Positions 1 to 12,829 of a stretch of DNA of 64,000 nt are shown one piece after another. This DNA is from Chamaecyparis obtusa (lineage: Eukaryota > Streptophyta > Pinopsida > Cupressales > Cupressaceae), in the NCBI GenBank assembly GCA_027943335.1, contig BSBK01007856.1:1-64000 (forward strand). Reading direction: 5' to 3'. The position numbers were made by a program, and so were the translations under genes. Below the pieces are notes generated by a model. It did not search any database. It was not told where the DNA came from and was given only the letters and a program-made list of their open reading frames with translations. Position 1 is the first letter of the stretch, and every line of letters starts with the position of its first letter.

Positions 1-12
1 TATATGTATATG

Positions 13-44
<32 letters not shown>

Positions 45-157
45 TGTATCTATATATATATATATGTATCTATATATATCTATATATGTATATACATACA
101 TATATATATACAGATACATACATATATATATATATACATACATACATATATATACAT

Positions 158-237
<80 letters not shown>

Positions 238-281
238 TATATATATATATATATACATACATACATATATATATGTATATG

Positions 282-317
<36 letters not shown>

Positions 318-371
318 TGTACACACACATATACACATACGCATGTACATATGTATGTATGTATGTGTGTA
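1..371. repeat. TA/TATG/CATA compound microsatellite
   Basis: The sequence is almost pure alternating TA with interspersed TATG, CATA and GTAT units, ending in a short CA/TG-rich run near 320-371. The apparent reading frames rich in Tyr, Ile, Met and His on both strands are translations of this repeat and not genes. The array reaches the window edge, so its full length is unknown. Confidence 0.95.
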
Positions 372-904
372 TAATATTAACTACATATTCATGTCATATT
401 AAATATAAATATTATTGTGGCACACATTTTTTTTAATTGTTGTATCTCTCTTTACAACAAAGTGAACAAATTACAATCATAAATGAGAAAATAAAAAAAC
501 CTTGTTAAAATTGAGATTGTTTACATGTAAATCAAGGATAGAAGTTTGGCAGGCACTCATAAATTGTTTTGCCCTATGAACAAAGAATAATGAGATGGTT
601 TTGTAGAGTATGATTATTGTAATGTACACCATTGCATACCATTTCCTAAGACACATGTGGAGTCTCTCCCCAAGACTCGTAATATGTGCCAAAAAATTTG
701 GTTAATTTAAATGTATAAAATTTGAAAAGTTAATTTATCTTTCTTATTTTGTAGTTGATATATAGTTTAGTTAAATACTATTTTAAAAAACTTTTTAAAT
801 AAATTATTTATTGAAATGTCTAATTTTTGTTAGTATTTGTCTTATTAAAATTTTCATTATTGTGAAATTTTGTATTTTTATTTTAAAATTATATAATAGA
901 ATAA
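372..904. other. AT-rich spacer, no gene seen
   Basis: This is A/T-rich sequence with homopolymer runs. I find no coding signature, RNA gene or mobile-element end. Confidence 0.6.
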
Positions 905-952
905 TCTCTCTCCCTCTCCCTCTCTCTCTCTCTCACATACACACACACACAA

Positions 953-1011
<59 letters not shown>

Positions 1012-1098
1012 GGTTATAGAGACAAGTAATAGAGGGATATATAAAGATATTAGAGACAAATAAAGAGATGGAAATTGAGATAGGGAGGGACAAACAAG

Positions 1099-1175
<77 letters not shown>

Positions 1176-1287
1176 GGTTATAGAGACAAGTAATAGAGAC
1201 AAGTAATAGAGGGATATATAAAGATATTAGAGACAAATAAAGAGATGGAGATTGAGATAGGGAGGGACAAACAAGAAGTGTGTGTGT

Positions 1288-1324
<37 letters not shown>

Positions 1325-1428
1325 AGAGAAAGGAGTAGATGGATATATAAAGATATTGGCTCGACAAATAATGAGATGGGGAGGGACAAACAAGAAGTGT
1401 GTGTGAAATAGATCGAGAGGGAGAAACA

Positions 1429-1480
<52 letters not shown>
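905..1480. repeat. Microsatellite cluster inside a degenerate minisatellite
   Basis: CT, CA, GA, GT and AT dinucleotide runs alternate here. Between them a non-simple segment recurs about three times (about 1008-1100, 1172-1280 and a shortened copy at 1330-1402). Each copy carries the marks 'ggtggttatagagacaag', 'gggatatataaagatatt' and 'gggagggacaaacaagaag'. The dinucleotide runs therefore sit at fixed positions in a higher-order repeat of roughly 165 bp. Ser/Leu- or Arg/Glu-rich frames here are repeat translations. Confidence 0.9.
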
Positions 1481-1482
<2 letters not shown>

Positions 1483-2285
1483 AAACACATATATATATTC
1501 CCTCCACCTCTCCCTCCCCAGCTCTCCCCATTTCCATCTCCATCTCCATCTTCATATCTATATCCTTATCGCTTGCTTTTTCTCTCATTAACTAATATGA
1601 CTTGCAAAACATTCATCAATAAGCAATAGGGGTTAGATATCGACAAGCTATTATTGCTAAATTTTCATATATATTTTTTAACTCAATGCATTTGCCTCTT
1701 CTATCTCTTACATCATTACACCTATCGTTTCCATTGTTAATCTCCATAGTTTTATTCCTACTTCTACTAGTGTCCCACCACTTAGTTTTCAACTCTTCTC
1801 CACCACCCATCTTCCTTATGGCCTATCTCCTGAATTCACTAACCTTGAGATACCTACTTCCCTTCTGATATACCAAACCTATATTATTATCTCATCTACC
1901 CATCCACCTACTATAGCTATCACATTTTTGGTCATTCTACTTCATCCATTCAACTCTCTACAATGTCAAATCCTAGTTCTATACCTTCACTTATTTCCAT
2001 ACATACTTATTCATCAGACTAATTCTTCACAACCTACTTGTACCTCACACCTCTCACATCCATACCTCTCTCTCTCTCTCTCTCTAAAACATAACATGAG
2101 ATTGGTGGTAAAGGACCTTGGTTATCTCTACATTCAAAAGTGTTTACACCAATATTTGGAATAATGTAAGTAGATACATAATTGATTTCAAACTATCAAT
2201 TCTCAATTAAGACCTTTAGATCAAATCTTTCTAAATTGACCTTCCATACCTCTTCTTATACCTATTGCACACAAAGGTGTAATTG
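1481..2285. other. Pyrimidine-rich spacer, no gene seen
   Basis: The stretch is rich in C and T, with a short CT run near 2068-2086. No reading frame resembles a known protein and no clear splice pattern is visible. Confidence 0.5.
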
Positions 2286-3125
2286 CTAATTAAGCTGATA
2301 GGCTTTATGTGAGAGCTTTGCTCCCAGAAATGCATTTCTCCTCTCGGATAGTTGTCAGCCCTCTCCTCGGAATGTTTCTTTTCCGGCTATGGAAAACACT
2401 CAAGTCTTTTTTCCTATTTTTTCGTTGCAAATTAGGAAAAATAGTTATGAAAGGAAATTATCTTGTTTTGTTCCCTTTTATAAGGTTTTTGATTTTTGAG
2501 AGCTCCATCTTTTCAATAGTTGCAATCAAACTTGTAAAATAATACTATTTTTTAGTTAACAAAAATCAAATAAACAAATCAAAATATTGAATTGAATACA
2601 TAATAAATTTAAAATTATGTAAATAAAGCAAGATCAAATTATATGAAATAAACAAATTAAAATAATAATTATTAATTAAGCCGATAGGCTTTATGTGGGA
2701 GCTTTGCTCCTAGAAATGCATTTCTCCTCTCGGATAGTTGTCAGCCCTCTCCCCAGAATGTTTCTTTTCCGGCTATGAAAAACACTCAAGCCTTTTTTCC
2801 TATTTTTTCGTTGCAAATTAGCAAAAACAGTTCTAAAAGGAAATTACCTTGTTTTGTTCCTTTTTATAAGGTTTTTGATTTTTGAGAGCTCCATCTTTTC
2901 AACATAACAATACATTAATTAACTTTATGTGGGAGCTTTGCTCTCGGAAATGCATTTCTCCTCCTCGATAGTTGTCAGCCCTCTCCCCGAAATGTTTCTT
3001 TTCCCACTATGAAAAACATTCAGTCTTTTTTCCTATTTTTTCGCTACAAATCACAAAAATAGTTCTGAAAGAAATTACCTTATTTTGTTCCCTTTTATAA
3101 GGTTTTTAATTTTTAAGAGCTAATA
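2286..3125. repeat. Three copies of a ~200-230 bp repeat unit
   Basis: Units at about 2290-2520, 2680-2900 and 2925-3122 share the same order of blocks: 'ggctttatgtg', the self-complementary 'gagctttgctc', 'aaatgcatttctcctc', 'gttgtcagccctctcc', 'tcctattttttcg', 'cccttttataagg' and 'gagctccatcttttc'. Units 1 and 2 are separated by about 160 bp of AT-rich sequence, and units 2 and 3 by only a few tens of bases. I do not recognise the family. Read on the minus strand each unit has a TATA-like 'ccttataaaaggg'. It could be a satellite, a MITE or a short non-coding RNA gene family. Confidence 0.8.
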
Positions 3126-3242
3126 TTATATTAGACTATTTCTTTGATCATTTTTATTAATATTTTAAAAAATTATTTGTAAATTAAAACTCCTATCGGC
3201 TCATCATTACACACAACTCCTACTTTTAATACCTAGCAAAAA

Positions 3243-3344
3243 CAACAACCCTCTACACAAAAGAGAGAGGTATCTTGTTGAATTAAAAGTCGGAACAACC
3301 CTCTACACAAAAGAGAGGGGTATCTTGTTGAATTAAAAGTCGGA
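3243..3344. repeat. 51-bp direct tandem duplication
   Basis: Two adjacent copies of a 51-bp unit begin 'aacaaccctctacacaaaag' and end 'gaattaaaagtcgg'. They differ at about one position, so this is a recent local duplication. Confidence 0.85.
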
Positions 3345-3519
3345 AAAGTATGGAAAGAAAAAAACCGAGAGGTTGCCACATACGTTGGTAGCCAGAAAGA
3401 ACTTTGTAAAATAAAATAAAAGAAAAAGAAAAATCCCTCGCGGAATACACCAAAACGTTTAACCCTTGTCTCTATTCATAATTAATTTTTTTTTTTCCAA
3501 AAGTAAAGTGAGAAACATC

Positions 3520-4700
3520 CCAATTGAACACGAGGACATCTAACCTGACATTATATTTGACCCCATATTTCGCCGCCGGTGTAAATTACAGAATCCCTCT
3601 TCAAACTCTGAAATTTGGCCCCAAATATTCTGGAGTGATTGGCTCTCATAACGCTAAATCAATTGAATCGCTCGGGTTTATTCTGTCTGTTGTTCGTCGC
3701 GGCCTTGTTTTAATTGGGGTTTTCTTCCAACTAATTTGTTGATCTGCAGTTCAGCGAATCAAGTTTGTTTTAAGGATTTTCTGTAAGTTCTCTTTTGGAA
3801 TTCCAGATGTCCTTAGGTACTTTTTCAAAAAATTAATATAATTCCTATTTTGAAGATTGTTTGCTGATGTTTACTGGGTTAAAGATTTGTTTGATTGCAT
3901 CGGGTAATCCGGTCAATCCTCACCATTGGTATGCCAATTGGGCTGTTCAATCATGAATTCGGTATTAAATTTTCTGGTTGCTAAATCTTGCCTGGGTTAT
4001 GGATGTGGAGGCAAGCCGGAGCAACTTTCTTAATATTTGGAAACACGGGTTACACTCTTACGAACCATAATGCGTAGGAGCCTGGAGTTTTTATACGCCA
4101 GGGTTATACTTGAATGTAGCGCACAATCGTTACACTTTAACACATTTTGATTCGAAATGAATTTTCGTTAAAAAGACTTCAAGTTTCTTATGTCGAGCTC
4201 AAGAATCTAGGAGCTTTAAAACCCCGATATTTTTAGATCTACTTTTCGTTTATTGTGAATAGATTGAAGTAGCAATTATGGGGAGATTAATTATGGTTCC
4301 TCTCATTTTCTTATAATTTCTGCTTTGGTAGAGCTTCGCTATTTTTTCCAGCAAATTCTGCTCACTTTTCCTCGTCGGTATCGTCGACAGCACGTCATAT
4401 TTTGTGCAGAATCTTAAAGTCACTTGCCATTTTTTTTGTTAGGTCCTTTTCCTTTTGTCGGGAATCTGTAAGCGTCCGGATCATTTTTTGCTGTGTTATT
4501 TTTCAGTCTAAAACACCTCTGTTGTTATCAGAGCATCTTGGTGTTGAAGAGAAAATATTCCCGATTTCTTAGATGGATTTATTGGCTTCATTTTATTAGA
4601 TTACTTTTTCTTTCCTGGGGTTTTAGAGTTTCTTGCTGCTCGTCTTGGCTTCCGATTCTTTGAGGTTTTTGGTTCTTCCCAGTCTTAGTTTACGAGGTAA
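3520..4700 (+). promoter_or_regulatory. Possible promoter and 5' UTR exon region (tentative)
   Basis: This stretch is less AT-rich than its surroundings and has consensus-like donor sites: 'ct|gtaagt' at about 3783 and 'gag|gtaagt' at 4697. It contains no convincing protein. The nearest downstream gene is the ZNF598-like E3 at 15210, whose first coding exon has a plausible acceptor ('gtttag') at about 15121-15126. A 5' UTR exon followed by a roughly 10-kb intron with an LTR insertion would be consistent. It could equally be the edge of an unrelated or decayed gene. Confidence 0.3.
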
Positions 4701-5480
4701 GTTATCAAATGCTTTGTCATATTACTGCTATGAAGGATCATGACATGTATGTTCTTGTGGGTTGGGCTGTTTTTATGTAGAATGACGTTTTTTTAGTGGC
4801 CCTCTGGTCAAATGTTAATTGGTAAGGAGGGATTATTTAGACTGGCCTGATGCCAGTGAAGTTCATAAATGGGCATTGCTCCCCTTTAACATATTCCACT
4901 TTAAATCACTGAATCAACTTTGTCAACTAATAAGCGGCAATGGAAGTACGAGAGCCACCACTTGGAACTCCAGCTTAATATGTCCCTTTGAAGATTTGAA
5001 CATGAATCTCCATCTTGAGTAACTTATGTCTTTGCCATTTAAGCACAACCCCATTGACGGCCCTTTACTCAATTGCCAGAGTTTGAATATTGTTATTTTG
5101 GAGTGACTGAATTTAATGTAGGTTTTGTGCATTAATATATGGGCTTCTCTCTCTTTTTTAAATTGGATTTCAGGTGCCTCACATGTGAAATCTTGTCTCA
5201 AGCTCAAGAATCTAGTAGCCCTAAAACCTCAATATTTTCAAATCCACTTTTTGTTTGCTGTGAATAGATTGTTGCACCAGCTAGATGGAGACTGGTTTTG
5301 GTTAGACTCATTTAATTTTTTTTGGCTGTAGTAGTGTGTCATAATTTTTTTCCTGCAAACTCGCCTTTTTTTTCATCAGCATCGTTGACAGCACGGCACA
5401 ATTTGTGTGGAATCTTGAGGTAAGTCACCTGCATAGTTTCAGTGAGTTTTGGTTTTGGAATCTGTACGTGGCCGTATCAT
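4185..5480. repeat. Diverged direct duplication (~4185-4500 and ~5195-5480)
   Basis: The two halves share several collinear blocks: 'ctcaagaatcta', 'tgtgaatagattg', a T-rich stretch, 'cgtcgacagcac' against 'cgttgacagcac', and 'ttgtgcagaatctt' against 'ttgtgtggaatctt'. The second copy follows its last block with 'gag|gtaagt', a good donor site; the first copy reads 'aaagtcac' at that place. The duplication is old, judging by substitutions and indels throughout. Confidence 0.65.
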
Positions 5481-5540
5481 ATTTTTGTTGTGTTTTATTC
5501 TCTTTCCAACTTCTACCTTGTCACAAACACAACTAGAAAA

Positions 5541-6745
5541 TATCATCAAACGTTTTGAGTCATGTCATATTGTGTAGCTGCTGCTCTTGAAAGCCTTCTG
5601 TCTATCATGTTTTGTTGTTGAAGGCTTGTTGCTTGCAGTTCAGGTGGTTTCAAATCATTCCAATCTACAGTACCAAAAGACAACAAAAAACAAGTATGTC
5701 TCAGTAATTCATAATGCCAACGAAACTGATTTTCAAGCTTTGATCCATAATTCTTATTAGCACGTATTTCAGACAAAATTCGGTTATTTTGGATATGCTT
5801 TTCTTACCTTCTGTTTGTGACCTGCTGAGGATCTCTATACTACAGAGAGACCATCAGACCTCCAGGGCATGGTAGTGTAAAATGCCCCCCTTCATTTTCT
5901 CTATAGCTGTGATAAGCGATAGTTGAATGAGGTATCTGAGAAGAGGCCTGCAAATATCAGAAGCTATTGGAAGTTGACTTCGGAGGAGGATCCCAATGCC
6001 CCCAGTCTCCATTGCTGAGTTGGGTGAGAGGGGAAACACAAGACAGCTATCATTATTTCTATTATTCTTGGATTTCACTGCCAACGTAGAGTATCCATTT
6101 AAATAAGTCAATTAAATATTTTCTGGAAAATTAGTGCACAGCAAGAAACTAAATACAAAACTATCCCAAGCTATAAGATTGATGACCCAGGGTCAAATTT
6201 CTCATGTGTCCCTAAAGAACAATTACAAATGAATCAAAATCAATCTGTTAGATGACCAAAGTGTGACGCAAAACCAAAACTCCAATCTGAAAAATATTGT
6301 CATATACAAATGGACTCAAGGATTCACTAAGATAATGATAAGAAAATTATTAAAGAATTGATGCCTTCAAACAGGAAAAACATTTGTGAACAAAAATTCT
6401 GTCAAACATAATTAAAATGTCCAGTTTTTACTATTTCATACCTCCAGAACATAAAAAAAATCTTGTTTTGATGGAATGCACCAATCCATTTAGTATGGTC
6501 TGGAGTCCTGTTGAAAACAGGATATGACAGTTTATGAAATTAAAGCAAAATTTCTAAATTCTGACAATGAATTCGGTAAAAAGGCCACAGCTGCATTTTA
6601 AAGCAAGATTTACCCATTCTTGAATTTCTAAAGTAATATATTTATGGTGCAATTACTGATGATTAATATACTTCTCAATCCGAACTACATAATTGATTTC
6701 CACCAACATCTAAGCAGTGTATTATATTATAATTTTTACCAGCAG
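5541..6745. other. Spacer or intron, no gene recognised
   Basis: Short open stretches exist on the minus strand (about 5546-5776 and 5854-6111), but they show no recognisable domain, composition signal or homologous partner in the window. Confidence 0.4.
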
Positions 6746-7079
6746 TGTTGGGAATTAGTGTTCACATGTGTGAGATAAGTGAGTTAAAGTAATAACTCAC
6801 GTAGTATAAATTATGAGTGGTAGGAATATAAAATTTTTGTTAGGTTAGTCAGTCATATTTATAGAAGTATTTTGTTGTACGTGTGTGTTTGTTGGAGTTG
6901 TTAAAACAACTCATTATATTTAGGCAAGTTGTTATAAGGAGTTTCCTATAATGTAGGAAAAGGAAATCCTATATATGTGTAGTGTATTTGATATGAAAAT
7001 AGAGAAGTGCGTAATATTTTGTTTAGATTATCAGTGGCTTTTCTCTGCCCATATTTTTAATAAGCAGAAAAAAATATAC
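6746..7079 (+). repeat. Possible solo LTR remnant
   Basis: The segment starts 'tgttgggaattagtg', contains 'aggaaatcctatatatgtg' resembling a TATA region, and could end at 'tataca' near 7079. This is the usual copia-LTR organisation (TG...CA with a central TATA). I find no second copy, no primer-binding site and no clear target duplication, so the boundaries are guesses. Confidence 0.3.
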
Positions 7080-10000
7080 AACTCCAACAAAATTAGATTT
7101 CAAAGAGGAAGTATGCAATACCCAGAATTTACCTTCACGTGGTTTGTATTAAAGAAGATTGTAGCAGGTATTGAAGTAATGTCAAAATGCATGTTATAAA
7201 CTTTCTTTTCCTTAGCAATCACATCCACTTAAATTCTAAAGCTATTGACACATAAAAAAAACGTTGACCCTTCATGTGCAGATTTTACAAGCTGTGGTAA
7301 CAGTGAACTTGATCTAGAAAATAATAAAAATAAATGTCATTTTATCCAATACCCATTAACCATTCCTTTTATTCCAAACACTGGGTAAGAATTGGAGAAG
7401 AAAGATTGCAATTTTATCAAGCTGGATGCAGACAATATCCGTGGCCCTTACAAAATGAAGAACCAGAATTTGGTCTATGTATCCCTAATGAGCACGGGCC
7501 GTTACCACAATGTAAGCAATAAGAGACACCTCGAGCTGGTAGATAACATACAAAGGAGACAACGGCTTTTAATACAATCATCCAAGTGAGAGAGATTTAG
7601 AATGAGGACAGAAAAGGAAACTGAAGCTCATTTTGCTAGATCTAGCTGTAAAAACCCAGCCATGAGAGATATTTTTTTGTTCTAGGATAAAATCAGCATG
7701 TATATACACAATACCCATATTCAAACTGCAGCAAGCTTGGTTAAGTTTACACAATTACAATACTGTGAAATCAGACAACCAGAGTGGAGGATCATAAGAT
7801 GCCTGGAGGAGAATGTGAATTGGAATTATCATGTTAATCATCCTGGCTGTTTGGGTTCCCTTTTAGCATCCTCATGGGGTGCAACAAACTCAACCAAGTG
7901 AACCATTGCTCCGTGCACCCCAACCAAGTGGACCTAGCAAGCTATTCCAAGAACAATCCTGTAAAGGGACAAGGTCATAGGCTTAAGTGGTGATTGGTTT
8001 AAATCAAGGCTTAACTGTGAAGAGGTGTATTCCATATTACATCAGGGTTCCATCCTAATCATGGTAGGGTCAAGAACATAATGAGTCACTTACCTATGCA
8101 AAGCAAGTTGCTGGCACCTACCTATTTTTAATGCAACTCAGTTAGAAGAAAGAATGTGGGCATATTGTGCAGTACACTATGGGTCCTATCCTTTTCATAG
8201 TCTTCTACACTAGTGGGATTGGCAAGCGCCATGCTCAATTATGTTTTGGTAAACTGGGTAGAGGATTTGGTGTATTCGATACTACATCTTGGTCCATTCT
8301 CCATCCCAAGGATCATATGGGTGCTAGAGACAGTTCCCAATTAGTGAACCTACCTAGCCTAGTGGATTTCCAATTGCAATTGCCTTTAGGCCACCCGTGA
8401 TGAGTCTATCCACCCAGGAAGTAGTAATTTCAACATAGATCACCTTGTGACCTTAGTGATATTGGTAGCTATTTTCTTCACAACTTGAGTAGCACATGGC
8501 ATCTATCACCCTCATGCTATAGGTGATTGCTAGCACATCCTCTCGATTTAGCAGTTATCTCCAGTTATCATTACCCTCATGATAGGGTAACCATCCACAC
8601 AATCGTTCCCGTATCATATGTAGGGTAGCCCTTCATACTTGTTCACCTATGTGAACTAAGTGAATGTCGGCTAATCCCTAGTAGTAACCCAATCATCTAA
8701 CATTAGCATGGTCCACTAACTACCCATCATCGCACAAGTATCTACGTCCTCTCATAATTGTAGTTTGTCTCCCCTCTAGTAAGAGGAAATTGCCTCCTTT
8801 AATGCTTTCCAGCTGGTTGATAGAGAAGTCCTGACTTCTCCTTTATTATTTATTTATTTACTCTTTTATGTTTTTCCTCTTTCTTTTCCTTTTATTTTTC
8901 ACAGCGTTTTAATTATATTTTCTTTTGATTCTTTTCTTTTTTTTCCAAATTGTAATGCTTGGGTTTAAATTTGTTGATATTACTGTTTATTATTATTATT
9001 TTTTTTAATGCACCTTATTAATTGGTTAGGACAAAGGTGTTTTGTCAGAACCTAGTTACCAATGCTCACTCACAGAGTTAAGGATTCCTTGACCTGCTGT
9101 TGGTATAATATTAAGGTAAGGATGGGAGATTTGGTTGACTATTGTCTCGAGGGAGGTGACTAGCTAGGGTCAAGGGTACCACAAATTTTTTTCAGTTGGT
9201 TGCATACATACGGTCACTTGACCTCCCAAAAGCTAGAACAAGGTTTCAAGGTTTAAGGTTTGTTCCTGAAATAGGTTGCCATGGCTGCCTTTTGTTGCAC
9301 CTCAAACACTTGTAAAACCTTTCTATACTCACGCACACATCATCACAACTATTAGTGCCTGGACATTCCAATAAATATAGTTTATAAATATAAGCACAAC
9401 CATATTGTAAATAAGGAAAACCATTAATTCACCACTTTCAATTACTTGTCAAATGCATTGTTAACCATTAAAATGCCGAGTTACCACACAATCGATGATT
9501 CCATAGAGACAAAAAATATGATCATATTCCTGATTTTAGGTTTTTGCCTTTGCCTGAATTGCATTGAGATGACAGATGACTAACACAAAATAAATTGTAG
9601 TCAATGGAGATGTAATGTTAGCCAAAGCTTTATTAGCATAACTTCTAAAAAAAAATAGATATACTTTTTTTTGGGAATCAACTTACATGTTTAGTATTAT
9701 GTCAATCTATATGATCCATCTTTCACTAGGATTGATTTATTGGAGTCCATTGCTTAAGGTATTCCATAGTCTACTTGGCATTGATTACATCAGGATATGG
9801 TCATATGAGTGAAGTAGTGGGATTGAAAATGGCACAATAAACATCACTTTCAAAAGGTAAACCAACTATTCTCAGGAGTCCAACCATCCAAGAAGTATTT
9901 TGGCTGAAGCATACTCAACCATAGAATTCCCTCATAATCATGCTCACTTAGCAAGTTTGGTGCCCAATGTGTTCACAGACAAGAATACTCACCATTGTAC

Positions 10001-10828
10001 TACAATGACAATACTATTTGGACGTTGGTTAGACTACAACTGTGGATAACTGCATATAACCATTTTTTAACAACTACTTGAAGCCAGCAAAGGATTAACA
10101 TAATAAATTGTCTTTACAATCAAAATATTATTTATTGAAATGGTCTACAAAATGAAATCGTTTGTTTTTGGAGCTCCCTATCTATTTCCTCATGGCAATT
10201 TTTAGGAGAGAGGCAGAAGATTGCAAGCTTCCCATATAACTTGTAATCTCATGTTGCCCTGATAAAGGTGTTAGAACCAATAGACTAAAATGAATATTGG
10301 TCAAGACCTATTCCAAAGGCAGGTGAACAAAACTTCAATGGACATCTAACAAAAAAATCCAATCTGATTGGAGCGGATGGTCTTATTATGGACAAGACGC
10401 TTGGGCCTTTGCTCTAAATATAATACTGAAACAGACCAACAAACGAGGGAAATAAGCTTTAGCACTGGTGCAAGACCTGAAGCAGGCCATCTTGTTGAAT
10501 ATGGAAAAGTTAAAACCAATGAGTCTGGGAAGTGTCTACATTTTCCCATTCATTCAATCATAAAATTCCAAACTCCTTGGAGGCAAATGAAATTGTGAAG
10601 GAAGATTGAGCATTAGTCAACCACCTCAACTTGGTTGTCTTTTCTCATATTTGCTGAAAGACAATTATCCCAACAAGTTTCTTGGCTAATGTGGGCACTC
10701 TCTTCCTAAGAACTATATATAACTATTTGTATATATATGTGTGTATCTCCTCGTGTGGCTATTTGTATATATATGCTTGTACGTTATGGTTGGGGCTTAT
10801 ACATTTTGAGATTACTTCTTATTATGCT
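7080..10828. other. Long spacer or intron, no gene recognised
   Basis: Both strands are broken by frequent stops. The longest open segments (for example 8167-8400 on plus) show no familiar motif. There are T-rich tracts near 8830-9005. Decayed mobile elements are likely but I cannot identify one. Confidence 0.4.
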
Positions 10829-11228
10829 TGTAAGAATTTGCCTAAGGCAAAGAATAAAATGCCAAGATCTAGAAGTTCAAGAGATAGCACAAATAAGAGA
10901 AACAAAATGATATGATCAAATGAATAATTCAATAATGATCAAATGATAATGGATCATAGATAAATACAAAGTAGGAGTGCCTGAATATATAGGCATTGCG
11001 ATAAGACTACATGATAAGGAGATGATAAGCTATCAACCACATCAAGTGGAATCACATACAAAGAGGTATGAGATGACAACTATCACCATCTAAAGTGGAA
11101 TTTCTTCTAACCACGTGCTAAAATGAAATACGAACTCCTAGGTGTCTTAATAAAAACTAATATGCAAATGCATTATCCTAAGTAAACTTAAGTAAAGTGT
11201 AATTAGTAAATACTTAATTACACCAACA
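10829..11228 (-). repeat. 3' LTR of non-autonomous copy 1
   Basis: The LTR begins 'tgtaagaatttgcc' and ends 'ttacaccaaca' in plus coordinates, so on the element strand it runs TGTTGGTGTAATT...AATTCTTACA. It is about 400 bp because of an internal deletion of about 92 bp relative to its partner. Confidence 0.92.
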
Positions 11229-11274
11229 CCCCCCCTTCAGTGCAACTTAGGGGAATGCACTTAAGCTCACAATG

Positions 11275-11990
11275 CTAGATGACAATGCAAGATGGTTCCT
11301 GGCTACTAGGCCATGTTAGGTACCCATGTACAATATGCAAGAACAATGTAATGCAATGCAATCTCTCATAAAACGGAGAAAGAGGGAAAACCTCATGGGA
11401 AAAACCCTCCACCAAAAAGAGAGATGAAAAACAAGATGCATGGATGGATGGAGTAATCAAGACCCCCCCATTATGACATACATCATGTATATACAATATA
11501 GAAGTATGACAAGGACAAAACCCCATATGAGGAAAAAGTCACCCCCATAAGAGAGAAGTAGTAGAAGAAGAGAGAGAAGGTAGCCCCCCCTCAATGTAGA
11601 ATGCCCATCAGTGATAGCTGCTCCAGGATAAATGTAGAAGATGGTCCATGAATGTCGAACAACGTTCCTCCCCTTACGAAGAAACAATGCCATAGGTGTA
11701 TATGATGTCTTTGAAAACTGCTCAACTGTCCTTGTGTCGATACGGAAGGCTGCCCCTTTCAAAATTGCTGAAAAGAACAAGTCAAGATCAAACAAGGATG
11801 GGTGTAGAACGTCTCAAAGAACTAAATGTCTCCTCTAATGATAAAGAGACCTCCTGCAACTGCTGTACATAAGGATCGACAATCATATCAATCTCGAAAG
11901 ACTGATCATGTAGAGAACACAAGACACCTCCCCAAATTCACTCAATCAAAGAACCCCCCTCAAAATGATGCTTTTGGTACTTTATATGTA
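11275..11990 (-). pseudogene. Truncated non-autonomous element ORF (3' part only)
   Basis: The minus-strand frames here match the C-terminal half of the reading frames at 31257-31997 and 39678-40145. Shared landmarks are an 'FLRKGRNVV' / 'FLPKGRNII' block, 'GAAITDGHSTLRGG' / 'GASIMGVHSTLRGG', and 'YIHDVCHN' further downstream in another frame. The gag-like N-terminus (about 200 codons in the other copies) is missing: the leader sequence joins directly to the segment corresponding to about 31420. Frameshifts break what is left. It is a decayed internal-deletion derivative. Confidence 0.75.
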
Positions 11991-12499
11991 GTGCGTGTAC
12001 AATTGCCACTTGCCAAAATGGGCCAAAGTGGATTTCTGATTTTGATGTTTACAACCACCTCAATGAGGCCAAAATAGACCCAAATCAATATTTCTCAGAA
12101 TCAAAGCAAATCCTAAGCATTACAATGATCATAAAGGACCTAGATCTGAAAGTGATATTTTTGTCCAAACAAGGCTACAATCTGAAAGCAAATCTAGAAA
12201 GTACTCGAAAAATTATACACTTTCAAAAAAACGGCACCTGAAAATGTGTTCGTATGAGCCTAAATGGAGTCTCTGAAGTTGCAAAAAAAGGGATCAGACA
12301 GGTACAGTCACCAAAATCTGCAATTTCTGTCAAATCCGTGCACCAAAACTAGAAAATAACACCACCACTGAAAAGTTCAGGAAATTTTAGCCAAAATAAA
12401 AAAAAATTGCACTCAATTTGGAGCCCGAATAACCAAGTTATGGCTTTCCAAAGTTGGACTGGAAAACTGAAACTACAAATGGTGAGGGCTGCAAATTTT

Positions 12500-12720
12500 T
12501 AAACCTTGTTGACGTCAACAAAACACGATTTTAAATTTGACAGTCAAACGATCGTCACCATAGTTCAAAAATGCCAAAAAATGATGGTCAAATGACTGTC
12601 AATTTTAATGTAGCAGAAGGATGACGTAATCACCAGGTTAAATTTGACGGCTAAATGATCGTCAATGCAAAACAAAAACACCCACCATGACGTCCACACG
12701 GGTGTCAAATTTAACTATTT
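12500..12720. repeat. TGACG/GTCA-rich repeated block in the leader of copy 1
   Basis: A 25-bp module ('aaatttgac' ... 'gatcgtca') occurs at 12534-12558 and 12641-12665. TGACGTCA is present exactly at 12510-12517, with further TGACGT sites near 12622 and 12688. TGACG is the core recognised by plant TGA-class bZIP factors; any regulatory use here is inference. Confidence 0.6.
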
Positions 12721-12829
12721 AATACTGGCAAAAAAATGTAATTTTTTAAATATAAAAACTACCAAATTCTCCCTTTGCCTCGTGTCACCTTGTGAATAAA
12801 AGTTTGTCACATGGCAGCTAGTGATTGGC

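Noticed and set aside
4..402. Open frames rich in Tyr, Ile, Met and His on both strands
   Set aside because: They are translations of TA/TATG repeats.
889..1490. Ser/Leu and Arg/Glu frames, up to 199 codons
   Set aside because: They follow CT/GA/GT runs and have no non-repetitive protein content.
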